Source: Clostridium cibarium (GTDB lineage Bacteria; Bacillota; Clostridia; Clostridiales; Clostridiaceae). Taken from it: a stretch of DNA of 64,000 nucleotides. Below are positions 9,246 through 18,195 of this stretch, piece by piece. Both the position numbers and the translations under genes were made by a program. Below the pieces are notes generated by a model. The model made no database searches and was not told the DNA's origin. It worked only from the letters and a program-made list of their open reading frames with translations. The DNA is taken from positions 19,489-83,488 of the forward strand of contig NZ_JACSRA010000020.1 in the NCBI RefSeq assembly GCF_014836335.1. Direction: 5' to 3'. Each line of letters starts with the position of its first letter. Position 1 is the first letter of the stretch.

Positions 9246-9512
9246 GAGTATTATGTATATTATGATATACAATGTGTAATTGAAGGTACTGAAGTTATGT
9301 ATTATGCTCCTGTGGAAACTTTAGAAATGTATGAAAATAACTTAGAGGAAAAGGACGTAGCATTTTTCAAGGATATAGAGCATAGTTCTAAATTAGAAAT
9401 AAATAGTGGTGAATATGCAATTTTCTTTCCAGAAGATGGGCATAAGCCATGCTGTGCTTTAGATGCTCCTTCTAAGGTTAAGAAGATTGTAGTAAAGGTT
9501 GCTTGTGAATAG
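9246..9512 (+). pseudogene. YhcH/YjgK/YiaL family protein, 5'-truncated remnant
   Basis: The frame opens after an in-frame TAG at 9243. From 9264 it reads DIQCVIEGTEVMYYAPVE, the mid-part of the YhcH/YjgK/YiaL (EbgC-like) beta barrel, and continues to its usual C-terminus (YAIFFPEDGHKPCCALD). The first half of the ~150-residue protein is missing; no upstream frame supplies it. Residues of the metal site in the retained half (the FPEDGHKP motif) survive. The family is linked to sialic acid and other sugar catabolism. An ATG at 9297 could in principle start a 71-residue peptide, but it lacks a clear ribosome site. Confidence 0.8.
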
Positions 9513-9542
9513 TTTTATAAGGTAAATTAAATATTTATCAAT

Positions 9543-9583
9543 AAAGAATTGGTCGATTATGTCATATAGCCAGTTCTTTTTTT
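9543..9583 (+). terminator. Rho-independent terminator
   Basis: AAAGAATTGG pairs with CCAGTTCTTT (one G-U pair), followed by a run of T. It still closes the YhcH remnant, consistent with decay from a once complete gene. Confidence 0.8.
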
Positions 9584-9850
9584 ATATTAAAAAATCAGCT
9601 AAGGCATCTTGAATTTGTTTTTAGTAGTTAAATGAAGAATAAATTGATAAAAAGATTAATAATCATGTCAAAGACAATATTTAAATCAGCAAATATTTTG
9701 TATAATAGTAGCTAAATTTTCAACTCTATGACTTATTACTTGTGAAAAATTTAAAAATAATAGCGTTTCATTTAAAAGATGTTGAACTTTTGGTAAAATG
9801 TAAAATGCAGTTCTTTTATTTTTGAATTAGATAATAATAGGAGGAATTAC
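9584..9850. other. Intergenic region upstream of APC permease
   Basis: AT-rich, no open frame of note and no recognisable riboswitch. It presumably carries the promoter for the permease at 9851, whose ribosome site is AGGAGGAA. Confidence 0.4.
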
Positions 9851-11278
9851 ATGATACAAGAAGAAAAAAAATTAAGATGGTATAACCTTGCATTAATGGC
9901 CTTTGTTGCAGTTTGGGGATTTGGTAACGTTGTTAACAATTTTGCAAATCAAGGACTTACAGTTATAATATCTTGGGTATTAATCATAGGATTATATTTT
10001 GTTCCATATGCCTTAATGGTTGGTGAACTTGGATCAGTATTTAAAGATGGAAAAGCTGGAGTAAGCTCATGGATAAGAGAAACTATGGGAGCTCAACTGG
10101 CTTATTTTGCAGGGTGGACATACTGGGTAGTTCATATACCATATTTAGCACAAAAACCTCAAGCTATTTTAATAGCATTAGGGTGGGCTATTGAAGGTGA
10201 TGGAAACTTAGTTAGTGGAATGAATACAATGGTAGCACAAACAATAATATTAGCTGTATTTTTATTCTTTGTATGGGTAGCATCGAGAGGTATTACTTCA
10301 TTAAAAAGAATAGGAACAATAGCTGGAACTGCAACGTTTGTAATGTCCATGCTTTATATTTTATTAGTTATTACAGCACCTGCACTTACAGGAATGTCAA
10401 TAGCCACTACAAAAATAGGTTTTGACACAATAGTACCAAAGTTTGATTTTACTTATCTTACAACTCTATCAATGTTGGTATTTGCAGTTGGTGGAGCAGA
10501 AAAGATATCACCATATGTAAATAATACAAAAAATCCTACTAAGGAATTTCCAAGAGGGATGATAGTCCTGGCTATAATGGTTACTATATCAGCAATATTA
10601 GGATCAATAGCTATGGGAATGATGTTTAATGCAAACGCAATTCCAAAAGATCTTATGATGAATGGGCAATACTATGCATTTAAGATGCTAGGTGAATATT
10701 ATGGAGTAGGAAATGTATTCTTAATAGTTTATGCTATAGCAAATATGACAGCTCAAATATCAGCTTTAGTATTCTCAATAGATGCACCACTTAAAGTATT
10801 GCTTGCAGATACAGATGATAATTTTGTACCTAAAGCATTAACAAAAGTGAATGAGCATGGGGCACCTATAAATGGATATTATATGACTACTACATTGGTA
10901 GGAATATTAATAATTGTTCCAGCATTAGGTATTGGTGATATGAATGAGTTGTTTAATTGGTTATTAAAACTTAATTCAGTTGTAATGCCACTTAGATATC
11001 TTTGGGTATTCTTGGCGTTTATAGCGTTGAAGAAAGCTGCTGATAAATATAAATCAGAATACAAATTTGTTAAAAACAACAACTTAGCTTTAGGAATTGG
11101 AGTATGGTGTTTTGTATTTACTGCTTTTGCTTGTATAATGGGGATGTTCCCAACAGGTATGGAGACATTTTCTGGAGATTGGTGGTTTAGACTAGGATTA
11201 AATGTAGCAACACCATTTGTACTTTTAGGTTTAGGGCTTATTTTACCTAAAATTGCAAGAAGAAATAAAGCTTATTAA
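9851..11278 (+). CDS. APC superfamily amino-acid permease
   Basis: A 475-residue integral membrane protein with about twelve hydrophobic segments. The first helix carries the unwound-helix motif FVAVWGFGNVVNN of the amino acid/polyamine/organocation family. TM6 has the FAVGGAEKISPYVNN-type stretch seen in the YjeM/glutamate-GABA antiporter branch. It should import or exchange an amino acid at the cytoplasmic membrane; the substrate cannot be told. Single-gene unit with a strong ribosome site and its own terminator. Confidence 0.87.
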   Translation: MIQEEKKLRWYNLALMAFVAVWGFGNVVNNFANQGLTVIISWVLIIGLYFVPYALMVGELGSVFKDGKAGVSSWIRETMGAQLAYFAGWTYWVVHIPYLAQKPQAILIALGWAIEGDGNLVSGMNTMVAQTIILAVFLFFVWVASRGITSLKRIGTIAGTATFVMSMLYILLVITAPALTGMSIATTKIGFDTIVPKFDFTYLTTLSMLVFAVGGAEKISPYVNNTKNPTKEFPRGMIVLAIMVTISAILGSIAMGMMFNANAIPKDLMMNGQYYAFKMLGEYYGVGNVFLIVYAIANMTAQISALVFSIDAPLKVLLADTDDNFVPKALTKVNEHGAPINGYYMTTTLVGILIIVPALGIGDMNELFNWLLKLNSVVMPLRYLWVFLAFIALKKAADKYKSEYKFVKNNNLALGIGVWCFVFTAFACIMGMFPTGMETFSGDWWFRLGLNVATPFVLLGLGLILPKIARRNKAY

Positions 11279-11294
11279 ATATATTTTAATTTTT

Positions 11295-11321
11295 AGGGTG
11301 CTCGAAAGAGTGCCCTTTTTT
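11295..11321 (+). terminator. Rho-independent terminator
   Basis: AGGGTGCTC and GAGTGCCCT pair around GAAA, followed by six T. Confidence 0.9.
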
Positions 11322-11657
11322 AAAAAATGTTGCGTTAGATTTCATTTAAAAAAAGAAGAACTTTAAGTAGACAGATTTATAAGGAAAAGGTGATAAATGA
11401 GATTATATTAAGCTCCTTTCACTGTAAAAGGGTATAAGATGATGTTGAGTTCTCAGGCTATGGCAGCTAATGCAGTATTTTGATGAATTTTTCAAGAAAA
11501 TATAATTTGATTGGAGTTAGTAGAGAAGAAATTGGACTTTATAGAATTGTATTTAAGTTGATATTTTAAGAAAATATTAATGTATTTTTGTCTTTATATC
11601 GTCAAATTATAATTGTATAATAAGATAAAATAATTAATACGAGCAGAGGTAAGGCAT
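11322..11657. other. Intergenic region, possible gene debris
   Basis: No credible gene. Two tiny plus-strand frames near 11440-11570 (one reading MMLSSQAMAANAVF, one MNFSRKYNLIGVSREE) are interrupted by stops and may be debris, but nothing identifies them. The 3' end holds the promoter of the next gene. Confidence 0.3.
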
Positions 11658-11921
11658 ATGAATAAGATTGATTTTAAACCTATTCTATATATTTTAATTG
11701 GAGTTTTAGCTATAGGGCTATTTTTTAAGGTACTACCATACTTGCTTATTGGAGGGTTTGTAATTTATGTAGTTTTAAAAGTTTATGGATTCTTTAAGAG
11801 CAAATCTATTAAAAATAGTAATAAATCAGCAAGCTATACGTATGATACTAATACCCAAAGCTATGCTGAAGACGATGTTGATACTAGTGAGGCAATTGAT
11901 GTTGACTATAAGGATGTTTAA
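11658..11921 (+). CDS. Small membrane protein
   Basis: An 87-residue protein. Residues 10-45 form one long or two short hydrophobic segments (ILIGVLAIGLFFKVLPYLLI, then a glycine and FVIYVVLKVYGFF), followed by a polar Ser/Asn/Asp-rich tail ending in many acidic residues. No known motif. Resembles the many small uncharacterised Firmicute envelope proteins. Closed by its own terminator. Confidence 0.6.
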   Translation: MNKIDFKPILYILIGVLAIGLFFKVLPYLLIGGFVIYVVLKVYGFFKSKSIKNSNKSASYTYDTNTQSYAEDDVDTSEAIDVDYKDV

Positions 11922-11928
11922 TTAAGAA

Positions 11929-11954
11929 GAAAGACCGTAAGAGGTCTTTTTTTA
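11929..11954 (+). terminator. Rho-independent terminator
   Basis: AAAGACC pairs with GGTCTTT around a short loop and is followed by a T-run. Confidence 0.8.
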
Positions 11955-11991
11955 TTATTTTAGTATAATTTAATAAAAAGTATTCTCAAAG

Positions 11992-12022
11992 ACTGTCTCT
12001 TGTAGTAAGAGGCAGTTTTTTT
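11992..12022 (+). terminator. Second terminator downstream
   Basis: ACTGTCTCTT pairs with AAGAGGCAGT (one G-U pair) and is followed by seven T. Only about 40 bases after the previous terminator. Confidence 0.75.
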
Positions 12023-12350
12023 CTAAATTGCATTCTATTGATAGAAAAAAGATATAACTTATATGATAAATGTTATGAAATTTAATTATGCAGAGCATAT
12101 AATTTGTAGGTATAAATAAAAAAGGTAGGTAAAAAAACGCGAAAATTTCCTAAAAACTATTTACTTTGCTAAAAAAATGTAATAGAATATGTATGTAAAG
12201 ATTTTCATGGAAGAAATAATCAGTATATCATATATATTCATAAAAAGTATATATATAAATATAATGGTGTAATTATAAAAACAAGAATATAGTAAATGTA
12301 ATTCAATATACTAATATAAGTAGAATATTAAATAGGAGGGATTTAAAGTA
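12023..12350. other. Leader region of the PTS cluster
   Basis: No gene and no recognisable riboswitch. Very AT-rich, ending in an AGGAGGG ribosome site for the IIB-like gene. It presumably contains the cluster promoter. Confidence 0.4.
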
Positions 12351-12665
12351 ATGAGTAACGTATTAGTTATAAGTAAAGGAACTGGACAAGCTAAATCGTT
12401 TCAAAAATTCATGGATGATTATACTGTGAAAAATAACTTGCCAATTGAATGGATTTATTCAACGGATAAAAATTATCTTGATGAAATATCATCAAAAGAA
12501 ATAAAAGTAGTTATAATTTCACCAGAAGTAATGTTGGTTGAAGAAACCATAAAGTCTGAATTAAATTCAAAAGGAATAAAATATATTTCAATTAAGCCAT
12601 CGGCTTTTGGATTGAAACAAACTGAAAAGTTCATGCCAGATGTTTTAAAATACATTGAAGAATAA
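12351..12665 (+). CDS. PTS EIIB-like protein (lactose/cellobiose fold) lacking the active-site Cys
   Basis: A 104-residue protein matching the lactose/cellobiose EIIB fold by pattern: beta1 VLVISKGTGQAKSF, a central VVIISPEVMLVEE strand-loop, and a C-terminal FMPDVLKYIEE helix. In true IIB proteins beta1 ends in the phosphoryl-accepting Cys (form ILLVCSAGMST). Here that position is Ser (VLVIS) and the whole protein has no cysteine. It therefore cannot form the usual phosphocysteine and may be a regulator, a scaffold, or use another residue. It heads a cluster with an EIIC gene and a DUF3284 protein. Strong AGGAGGG ribosome site. Confidence 0.7.
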   Translation: MSNVLVISKGTGQAKSFQKFMDDYTVKNNLPIEWIYSTDKNYLDEISSKEIKVVIISPEVMLVEETIKSELNSKGIKYISIKPSAFGLKQTEKFMPDVLKYIEE

Positions 12666-12685
12666 AGTTTATTAGGGTGATAAAA

Positions 12686-12994
12686 ATGGGAGATGTCATT
12701 TTTACTAGAGAATATCAAAATGTACAAAGTCTTTCAGATTATAAAATAATTATAAATGAGAAAGAAGTAAATTCTATATCCAATGGATCTAGAAAGGTAA
12801 TAAGCTTAAAACCTGGAGAGTACGAGATTTATGTGAAATGTATGGGAGCACAAAGTCCGATTAAACAGGTGAGAATAAATAACAATGAAACATTAAGATT
12901 AAGTTGTGGATCAAATGTTACTGGACTTAAGGTAGCCTTTAGTTGGTTATTTATGTTTGGTAAAAAAAGTCTTTATTTGAAAGAAACGATTTAA
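12686..12994 (+). CDS. Hypothetical small beta-rich protein in PTS cluster
   Basis: 102 residues from the ATG at 12686 (AGGGTG site); an in-frame GTG at 12677 is less likely. The pattern of short strands (YKIIINEKEV, SRKVISLKPGEYEIYVK, PIKQVRINNNETLRLSCG) looks like a PEGA- or carbohydrate-binding-like beta sandwich, with a hydrophobic patch at the C-terminus (FSWLFMFG). No firm family assignment. It sits 20 bases after the IIB-like gene and before EIIC, so it is probably part of the same transcript. Confidence 0.55.
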   Translation: MGDVIFTREYQNVQSLSDYKIIINEKEVNSISNGSRKVISLKPGEYEIYVKCMGAQSPIKQVRINNNETLRLSCGSNVTGLKVAFSWLFMFGKKSLYLKETI

Positions 12995-13016
12995 ACATTA
13001 TGTTCTAAAATTAATA

Positions 13017-13041
13017 ACATAGTAATAATTATTTACTATGT
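13017..13041 (+). other. Intercistronic hairpin before EIIC
   Basis: ACATAGTAA pairs with TTACTATGT around a short AT loop. No T-run. Could be a processing or stability element separating the two small genes from EIIC. Confidence 0.4.
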
Positions 13042-13193
13042 AGAGATTTAAAGGGTTAACATTTTTAGGGAAGAAAAATGTAAATGATTAAATTTGCTAT
13101 GTATGATTTTTTGTTTAGATTTTTTACTAATAGTAAAAGATTTAAGTAGAGAACATTCATATATATCAAAATTATTATTAGGGGGGAAAAAAA

Positions 13194-14579
13194 ATGAATT
13201 TTATGGACAAACTTTCTGCATCACTTGAAAAATTCTTATTACCAATTGCACAAAAAATTGGTAGTCAAAGGCATTTGGTTGCTTTAAAAGATGGATTTAT
13301 TGCTATTTTAACTGCTAATATGGCTGGAGCTATTGCCGTAATGATCAATTGCGTTTTCTTGACAAATGATTCGTTAATAGGTAAACAGTTAAACAATTTA
13401 GGTTTTTGGAAGGATACTGTACAACCATTTCTTGATAAATGGATTATAAATATTGGTTGGGCTGTTCAGCAAGGAACACTTAAGATTATATGCGTATTAT
13501 TACTAGTAACAATTGCATATTCTTTAGCAAAATCATATGAATCAGATGCTTTATCGGCTGCTGTAATTTCAGTTGCATCATATTTTGCTCTATTACCATC
13601 AAGCCTTACTAAGGATGTATTTACAATGAAAGATGGTAGTTATGTTGAAGGAGTTAAAGATGTATTTTCACTTAATTTTATGGGTGCAAATTCTATGTTT
13701 GCTGCTATTATAACTGCTTTTATAGCAACAGAAATTTTTGTTAGAATCACTAAAAAGGGTTGGGTTGTTAAAATGCCTGAAACAGTGCCACCAGCAGTGT
13801 CTAAGTCATTTGCAGCAATAATTCCAGGATCTATAACTTTGGTATTTTTTGGATTTATAAATGTTTTCTTTAATAATGTTTTCAGCAAAGATCTTCCAAC
13901 TTGGATTTTTGATACTATTCAATCACCATTGATGAGTTTAGGTCAATCACCATTTACGTATATATTATTAATATTTATTGCACAGTTCTTATGGTTCTTT
14001 GGTTTACATGGTATGAATATAGCAGAAGGTGTTCTTACACCAATGTATAAGCCAGCACTACTTGAGAATACTGATTTGGTATCAAGGGGATTAGAACCAA
14101 AATATATTTTAACTAGAAACTTTGTTGATGTTTATGGTTCATTAGGTGGATCAGGTGCAACAGGTGCATTAGTAATTGCAATATTTATATTCTCTAAGAA
14201 ACAAGAATCTAAGGAACTTGCAAAATTAGCTACAGCTCCTGCTATATTCCAAATTAATGAACCAGTTATATTTGGTTTACCAATAGTTTTGAATGTAGTT
14301 TACTTTATACCATTTATACTTACTTCACCAATATTACTAGGTATTGCATATTTCTTTACATCCATAGGTGTTGTAGATTATATTTCTCAGGATCCAGGTT
14401 GGACTTGTCCTCCAATTTTCTCAGCTTTCTTTGCTACTAATGGAGACTTTAAAGCAGCAATACTTGCAGCTGCGTTATTAGCTTTAGCTGTAGTTATATA
14501 TGCTCCATTTGTAATAGTTTCAAATAGAATGGCAAGTGTTGAGGAAGAGTATGATGCTGGAAACAGTACAAATGCTTAA
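13194..14579 (+). CDS. PTS EIIC, lactose/cellobiose family
   Basis: A 461-residue membrane permease domain of a phosphotransferase system. It carries the family landmarks LWFFGLHGMNIAEG in the middle and INEPVIFGLPIVLN toward the C-terminus (the Glu-Pro motif contacts the sugar), with about ten hydrophobic segments. It transports a beta-glucoside-type sugar and presents it for phosphorylation by IIB. No IIA gene is present and the neighbouring IIB-like protein lacks its cysteine, so transport would need IIA and IIB encoded elsewhere, or the system does not phosphorylate. AGGGGGG ribosome site. Confidence 0.92.
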   Translation: MNFMDKLSASLEKFLLPIAQKIGSQRHLVALKDGFIAILTANMAGAIAVMINCVFLTNDSLIGKQLNNLGFWKDTVQPFLDKWIINIGWAVQQGTLKIICVLLLVTIAYSLAKSYESDALSAAVISVASYFALLPSSLTKDVFTMKDGSYVEGVKDVFSLNFMGANSMFAAIITAFIATEIFVRITKKGWVVKMPETVPPAVSKSFAAIIPGSITLVFFGFINVFFNNVFSKDLPTWIFDTIQSPLMSLGQSPFTYILLIFIAQFLWFFGLHGMNIAEGVLTPMYKPALLENTDLVSRGLEPKYILTRNFVDVYGSLGGSGATGALVIAIFIFSKKQESKELAKLATAPAIFQINEPVIFGLPIVLNVVYFIPFILTSPILLGIAYFFTSIGVVDYISQDPGWTCPPIFSAFFATNGDFKAAILAAALLALAVVIYAPFVIVSNRMASVEEEYDAGNSTNA

Positions 14580-14604
14580 TTTAGTGTAAAATTATATAAT
14601 ATAG

Positions 14605-14637
14605 GAATGCATAAGCTTTGCTTATGCATTCTTTATT
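14605..14637 (+). terminator. Terminator after EIIC
   Basis: A 12-bp perfect stem (GAATGCATAAGC with GCTTATGCATTC) around TTT, followed by TTTATT. Confidence 0.85.
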
Positions 14638-14679
14638 AGTATAATAATAGCAAAAGAATAAAAAAATGGAGGTTTATAT

Positions 14680-15330
14680 ATGGCGTTCTCAAACTCAGCG
14701 ATAATTAAATATTCAGTTGAAAAGGTTTTTAATGTATTTGTAAGATCTGCAAAAAGAGATTTTCCTAAATTTAATGAAAATAACCCAATAGGGGTTTCTG
14801 TAACAAAGAAGGTTGGAGCGTATTCTGCTCAAAATTCCACATTGAAGGTTGAAATTACGGATTATAAAAAGAATGAATTATATCAAATCACAAGTACAAG
14901 TCATGATAGAGTATATTATTCCACTTATGAATTTGAAGTAGTAGATGAAAATTTTACAAGGATTACATTAACAGAAGAAGATAAAACTAAAGGATTCTTT
15001 TCTTGGTTTAATGTGATAATGCAAAATGTTCTTTTCAAAAATAGAGTGAAGAGGAGATTTAAGTTTTTTCTAGAAGGTCTTCAAAGAGAAGTTGAAATAT
15101 ATGATGAGAAGTTAGCAAAGAATTCTAGGTCGAGAGCTGAAGAAGCAAAAAAAATTGAGGAAAAGGCTGAGGCTAGAAGAGCTAAGGAAGCTGCATTAAA
15201 AGCTGCAAAGGAAGCTGAGGAAGCTAAACTTGCAGCCGAAAAGGCTATTGAAGAAGCAAAATTATTAGAGAAGCAAGCAGAGATAGCTATGAAAGAGACT
15301 GAAGAAAAGGCTGTAGAAGAAGTTGAATAA
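14680..15330 (+). CDS. DUF3284-type protein with C-terminal coiled coil
   Basis: A 216-residue protein. Residues 1-145 resemble DUF3284 (a START/SRPBCC-like helix-grip fold found beside lactose/cellobiose PTS genes): SAIIKYSVEKVFNVFVRSA, a YYSTYEFEVVDENFTRITL strand set, and KRRFKFFLEGLQ. Residues 146-216 are an almost pure Ala/Glu/Lys coiled coil, unusual for the family. It follows EIIC after a terminator, so it may be transcribed separately. Function unknown; the association with PTS genes suggests a substrate or regulatory accessory role. Confidence 0.75.
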   Translation: MAFSNSAIIKYSVEKVFNVFVRSAKRDFPKFNENNPIGVSVTKKVGAYSAQNSTLKVEITDYKKNELYQITSTSHDRVYYSTYEFEVVDENFTRITLTEEDKTKGFFSWFNVIMQNVLFKNRVKRRFKFFLEGLQREVEIYDEKLAKNSRSRAEEAKKIEEKAEARRAKEAALKAAKEAEEAKLAAEKAIEEAKLLEKQAEIAMKETEEKAVEEVE

Positions 15331-15340
15331 TGTTGTTAAT

Positions 15341-15375
15341 AAAAAGCATGGGACCAATATCACCTATGCTTTTTT
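15341..15375 (+). terminator. Rho-independent terminator
   Basis: AAAAGCATGG pairs with a CCTATGCTTTT arm (one G-U pair), followed by T. Confidence 0.75.
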
Positions 15376-15573
15376 AAATTCTCTATTTTCTGTACTAGAT
15401 AGAGGTGTTGGAATTTGCATAATATATAATGATATAGTCCTGCTAAAAATATTATCTTTTTTTATAATTTAAATGAATAATGATTTTAGTTAGGAAAAAT
15501 AGTATAATAAAACCTAAGGATATATAATGGTTTGCCCTATTTTGGAAAACTGTTATAAATATAGGAGGAAAAC

Positions 15574-18180
15574 ATGGAAAGATTATTGATATTAGATTCT
15601 AACTCACTTATGAATAGAGCATTTTATGCATTACCACCATTAACAAATAGTGAGGGTATTCATACTAATGCTATTTATGGTTTTACCAATATGTTATTAA
15701 AGATGAAGGAAGAATTTAAGCCAGACTACATAGTTTCTGCATTTGATAGAAAAGCTCCTACTTTTAGGCATGTAGAATACGATGAGTATAAAGCAGGCAG
15801 AAAGAAGATGCCAGATGAACTAAGAGAGCAATTTCCGTTAATTAAAGAGATATTAGAATTATTATCAATTAATATTTATGAAATAGATGGATTTGAAGCA
15901 GATGATATAATAGGAACTGTAGCTAGAATAGCAGAAAAAAACAATATCGAAGTTTATGTAGTAACTGGAGATAAAGATGCACTTCAGCTTGCTAGTAAAA
16001 ATGTTAAAGTCGTTATTACTAAAAAAGGAGTGACTGAAACTGCAATTTATGATGAAAAAACTTTTATAGATGAATTTAATGTAACTCCAACTCAATTTAT
16101 AGATGTAAAAGGGCTTATGGGAGATAAATCAGATAATATTCCAGGCGTTCCTGGTGTTGGTGAAAAAACTGCATTTAAGTTAATTCAAACTTATGGGTCA
16201 GTTGAAGAAGTACTAAACAATATAGATAAAGTTGCAGGTAAAAAGTTAAAGGAAAACTTAGAGACTTATAGTGAACAGGCAATTTTTTCAAAGAAGTTAG
16301 CTACAATTATGACAGAAGTACCAATAGATATAGATTTGGATGAGATTAAGAGTAAAGAAAATTACGATAGAGAAAAACTTAAAAAGTTGTTATTTAGATT
16401 AGGACTTAAGAGTATATTAGCTAAACTTAGCGATGGTTTAGAAGAAGTTGAAGAAGATAATATAGAAGTTGAAACTATTAATACTTTACAAGGAATGAAA
16501 GAGGTTTTTTCTAAAGAAAAGGAAATTTCATATATAGTTTATTCAACTTTAAACTCTTCAGTTTATTCTAAAATAGAAATAGATAAGCTTATTTTAGGTT
16601 CAAAAAATAAGGGAATAGAAATTGCTGTTAAGGATATTTTAGATGAAACTAGAGAAGAAGGACTTAAAGTAATTAAAGACTTTATGGAAAATGAATCTAT
16701 TAAAAAGGTAATTCATGATGCAAAGGGATTAATCACTATATTGACTAAGGAAAATATAGAGTTAAAATCCTTTGAATTTGATACAGCCATTGCAGCTTAT
16801 CTAGTTGACTCTTCAAAGGGAGAGTATAAGTTAGGTGCCTTAGTGAATCAATATTTAGGAGAAGATCCAAAGGGAGAAGAACATGAAATTCTAGTAAAAC
16901 TTTCTTCCTATATGAGAGAAATATATAGTGTTCTTAGTAAGAGAATAACAGAAGATGAAATGGAAGAACTTTATTATAAAATAGAACTTCCGTTAGTAAC
17001 TGTATTATCATATATGGAAAGTCAAGGTTTCAACATAGATAAAGATATGTTGGATAAATTAGCAGCTAAGTTTAAGGATGAAATAGAAAGGACTCAAAAG
17101 GAAATATTTGAACTTGCAGAAGAAGAGTTTAATATAAATTCTCCAAAGCAGCTAGGTAAGATACTTTTTGAAAAACTTGACTTGCCAGTTATTAAGAAAA
17201 CTAAAACTGGATATTCAACAAATGCAGATGTATTGGAAAAGCTTCAGGATAAACATCCTATAATACCAAAGATAACTTTCTTTAGGCAAATTACAAAACT
17301 TAATTCTACTTATGTTGAAGGACTTAAAAATGTTATTGATGAAGATGGATTTATTCACTCTAGTTTTAATCAAACTGTAACTACAACAGGAAGACTATCG
17401 AGTACTGAGCCAAATCTTCAAAATATACCTATAAAATATGAAATGGGTAGGGAGATAAGAAAAGTATTTACTCCAAAGAAAGAGGGGGATATACTTTTAT
17501 CTTGTGACTATTCTCAAATAGAACTTAGAGTTTTAGCACATATGGCTGGGGATGAGAATATGATTAAAGCTTTTAAAGAGCATAGTGATATTCATACGAA
17601 GACTGCTTCTGAGGTGTTTAATGTACCAATTGATGAAGTGACTTCACTTATGAGAAGTAGAGCCAAGGCGGTTAACTTTGGAATAGTGTATGGAATAAGT
17701 GACTTTTCATTAGCTCAAGATTTAAAGATAACTAAAAAAGAAGCTTCAGAATATATGAAAATTTACTTTGATAGATATCCAAAGATAAAGACCTATTTAG
17801 AAGAAGTTGTTGAAAAGGCTAAGGAAGATGGTTATGTACTAACAATATTTAATAGAAGAAGATTTATACCTGAAATTAAATCATCAAATAAAATTGTAAA
17901 AGCCTTGGGAGAAAGATTAGCTATGAATGCACCTATTCAAGGAAGTGCAGCAGATATAATAAAAATAGCTATGGTTAATGTATATAATAGGCTAAAAAGT
18001 GAAAAACTAAGAAGTAGTTTAATTTTACAGGTTCATGATGAACTTATATTAAATGTTAAGAAGGATGAAGAAGTTTTAGTTAAAGCTTTAGTTAAAGATG
18101 AAATGGAGAATGCGGTAAAACTTCATGTTTCTATGGAGGTAGATGATAATGAAGGGTATACTTGGTATGAGGCTAAGTAG
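15574..18180 (+). CDS. polA: DNA polymerase I
   Basis: An 868-residue family A polymerase. The N-terminal 5' nuclease domain (residues 1-290) has the metal-binding acidic motifs YVVTGDKDALQL and GLMGDKSDNIPGVPGVGEKT. The central 3'-5' exonuclease domain (about 300-470) lacks the DxE signature, reading YIVYSTLNSS where it should be, so proofreading is probably absent, as in many Firmicutes. The polymerase domain has motif A LLSCDYSQIELRVLAHMAG, motif B RSRAKAVNFGIVYGIS and motif C LQVHDEL. It handles Okazaki primer removal and repair synthesis. Starts a likely operon with coaE 15 bases downstream. Confidence 0.98.
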   Translation: MERLLILDSNSLMNRAFYALPPLTNSEGIHTNAIYGFTNMLLKMKEEFKPDYIVSAFDRKAPTFRHVEYDEYKAGRKKMPDELREQFPLIKEILELLSINIYEIDGFEADDIIGTVARIAEKNNIEVYVVTGDKDALQLASKNVKVVITKKGVTETAIYDEKTFIDEFNVTPTQFIDVKGLMGDKSDNIPGVPGVGEKTAFKLIQTYGSVEEVLNNIDKVAGKKLKENLETYSEQAIFSKKLATIMTEVPIDIDLDEIKSKENYDREKLKKLLFRLGLKSILAKLSDGLEEVEEDNIEVETINTLQGMKEVFSKEKEISYIVYSTLNSSVYSKIEIDKLILGSKNKGIEIAVKDILDETREEGLKVIKDFMENESIKKVIHDAKGLITILTKENIELKSFEFDTAIAAYLVDSSKGEYKLGALVNQYLGEDPKGEEHEILVKLSSYMREIYSVLSKRITEDEMEELYYKIELPLVTVLSYMESQGFNIDKDMLDKLAAKFKDEIERTQKEIFELAEEEFNINSPKQLGKILFEKLDLPVIKKTKTGYSTNADVLEKLQDKHPIIPKITFFRQITKLNSTYVEGLKNVIDEDGFIHSSFNQTVTTTGRLSSTEPNLQNIPIKYEMGREIRKVFTPKKEGDILLSCDYSQIELRVLAHMAGDENMIKAFKEHSDIHTKTASEVFNVPIDEVTSLMRSRAKAVNFGIVYGISDFSLAQDLKITKKEASEYMKIYFDRYPKIKTYLEEVVEKAKEDGYVLTIFNRRRFIPEIKSSNKIVKALGERLAMNAPIQGSAADIIKIAMVNVYNRLKSEKLRSSLILQVHDELILNVKKDEEVLVKALVKDEMENAVKLHVSMEVDDNEGYTWYEAK

Positions 18181-18195
18181 TAAGGAGGAATAAAA

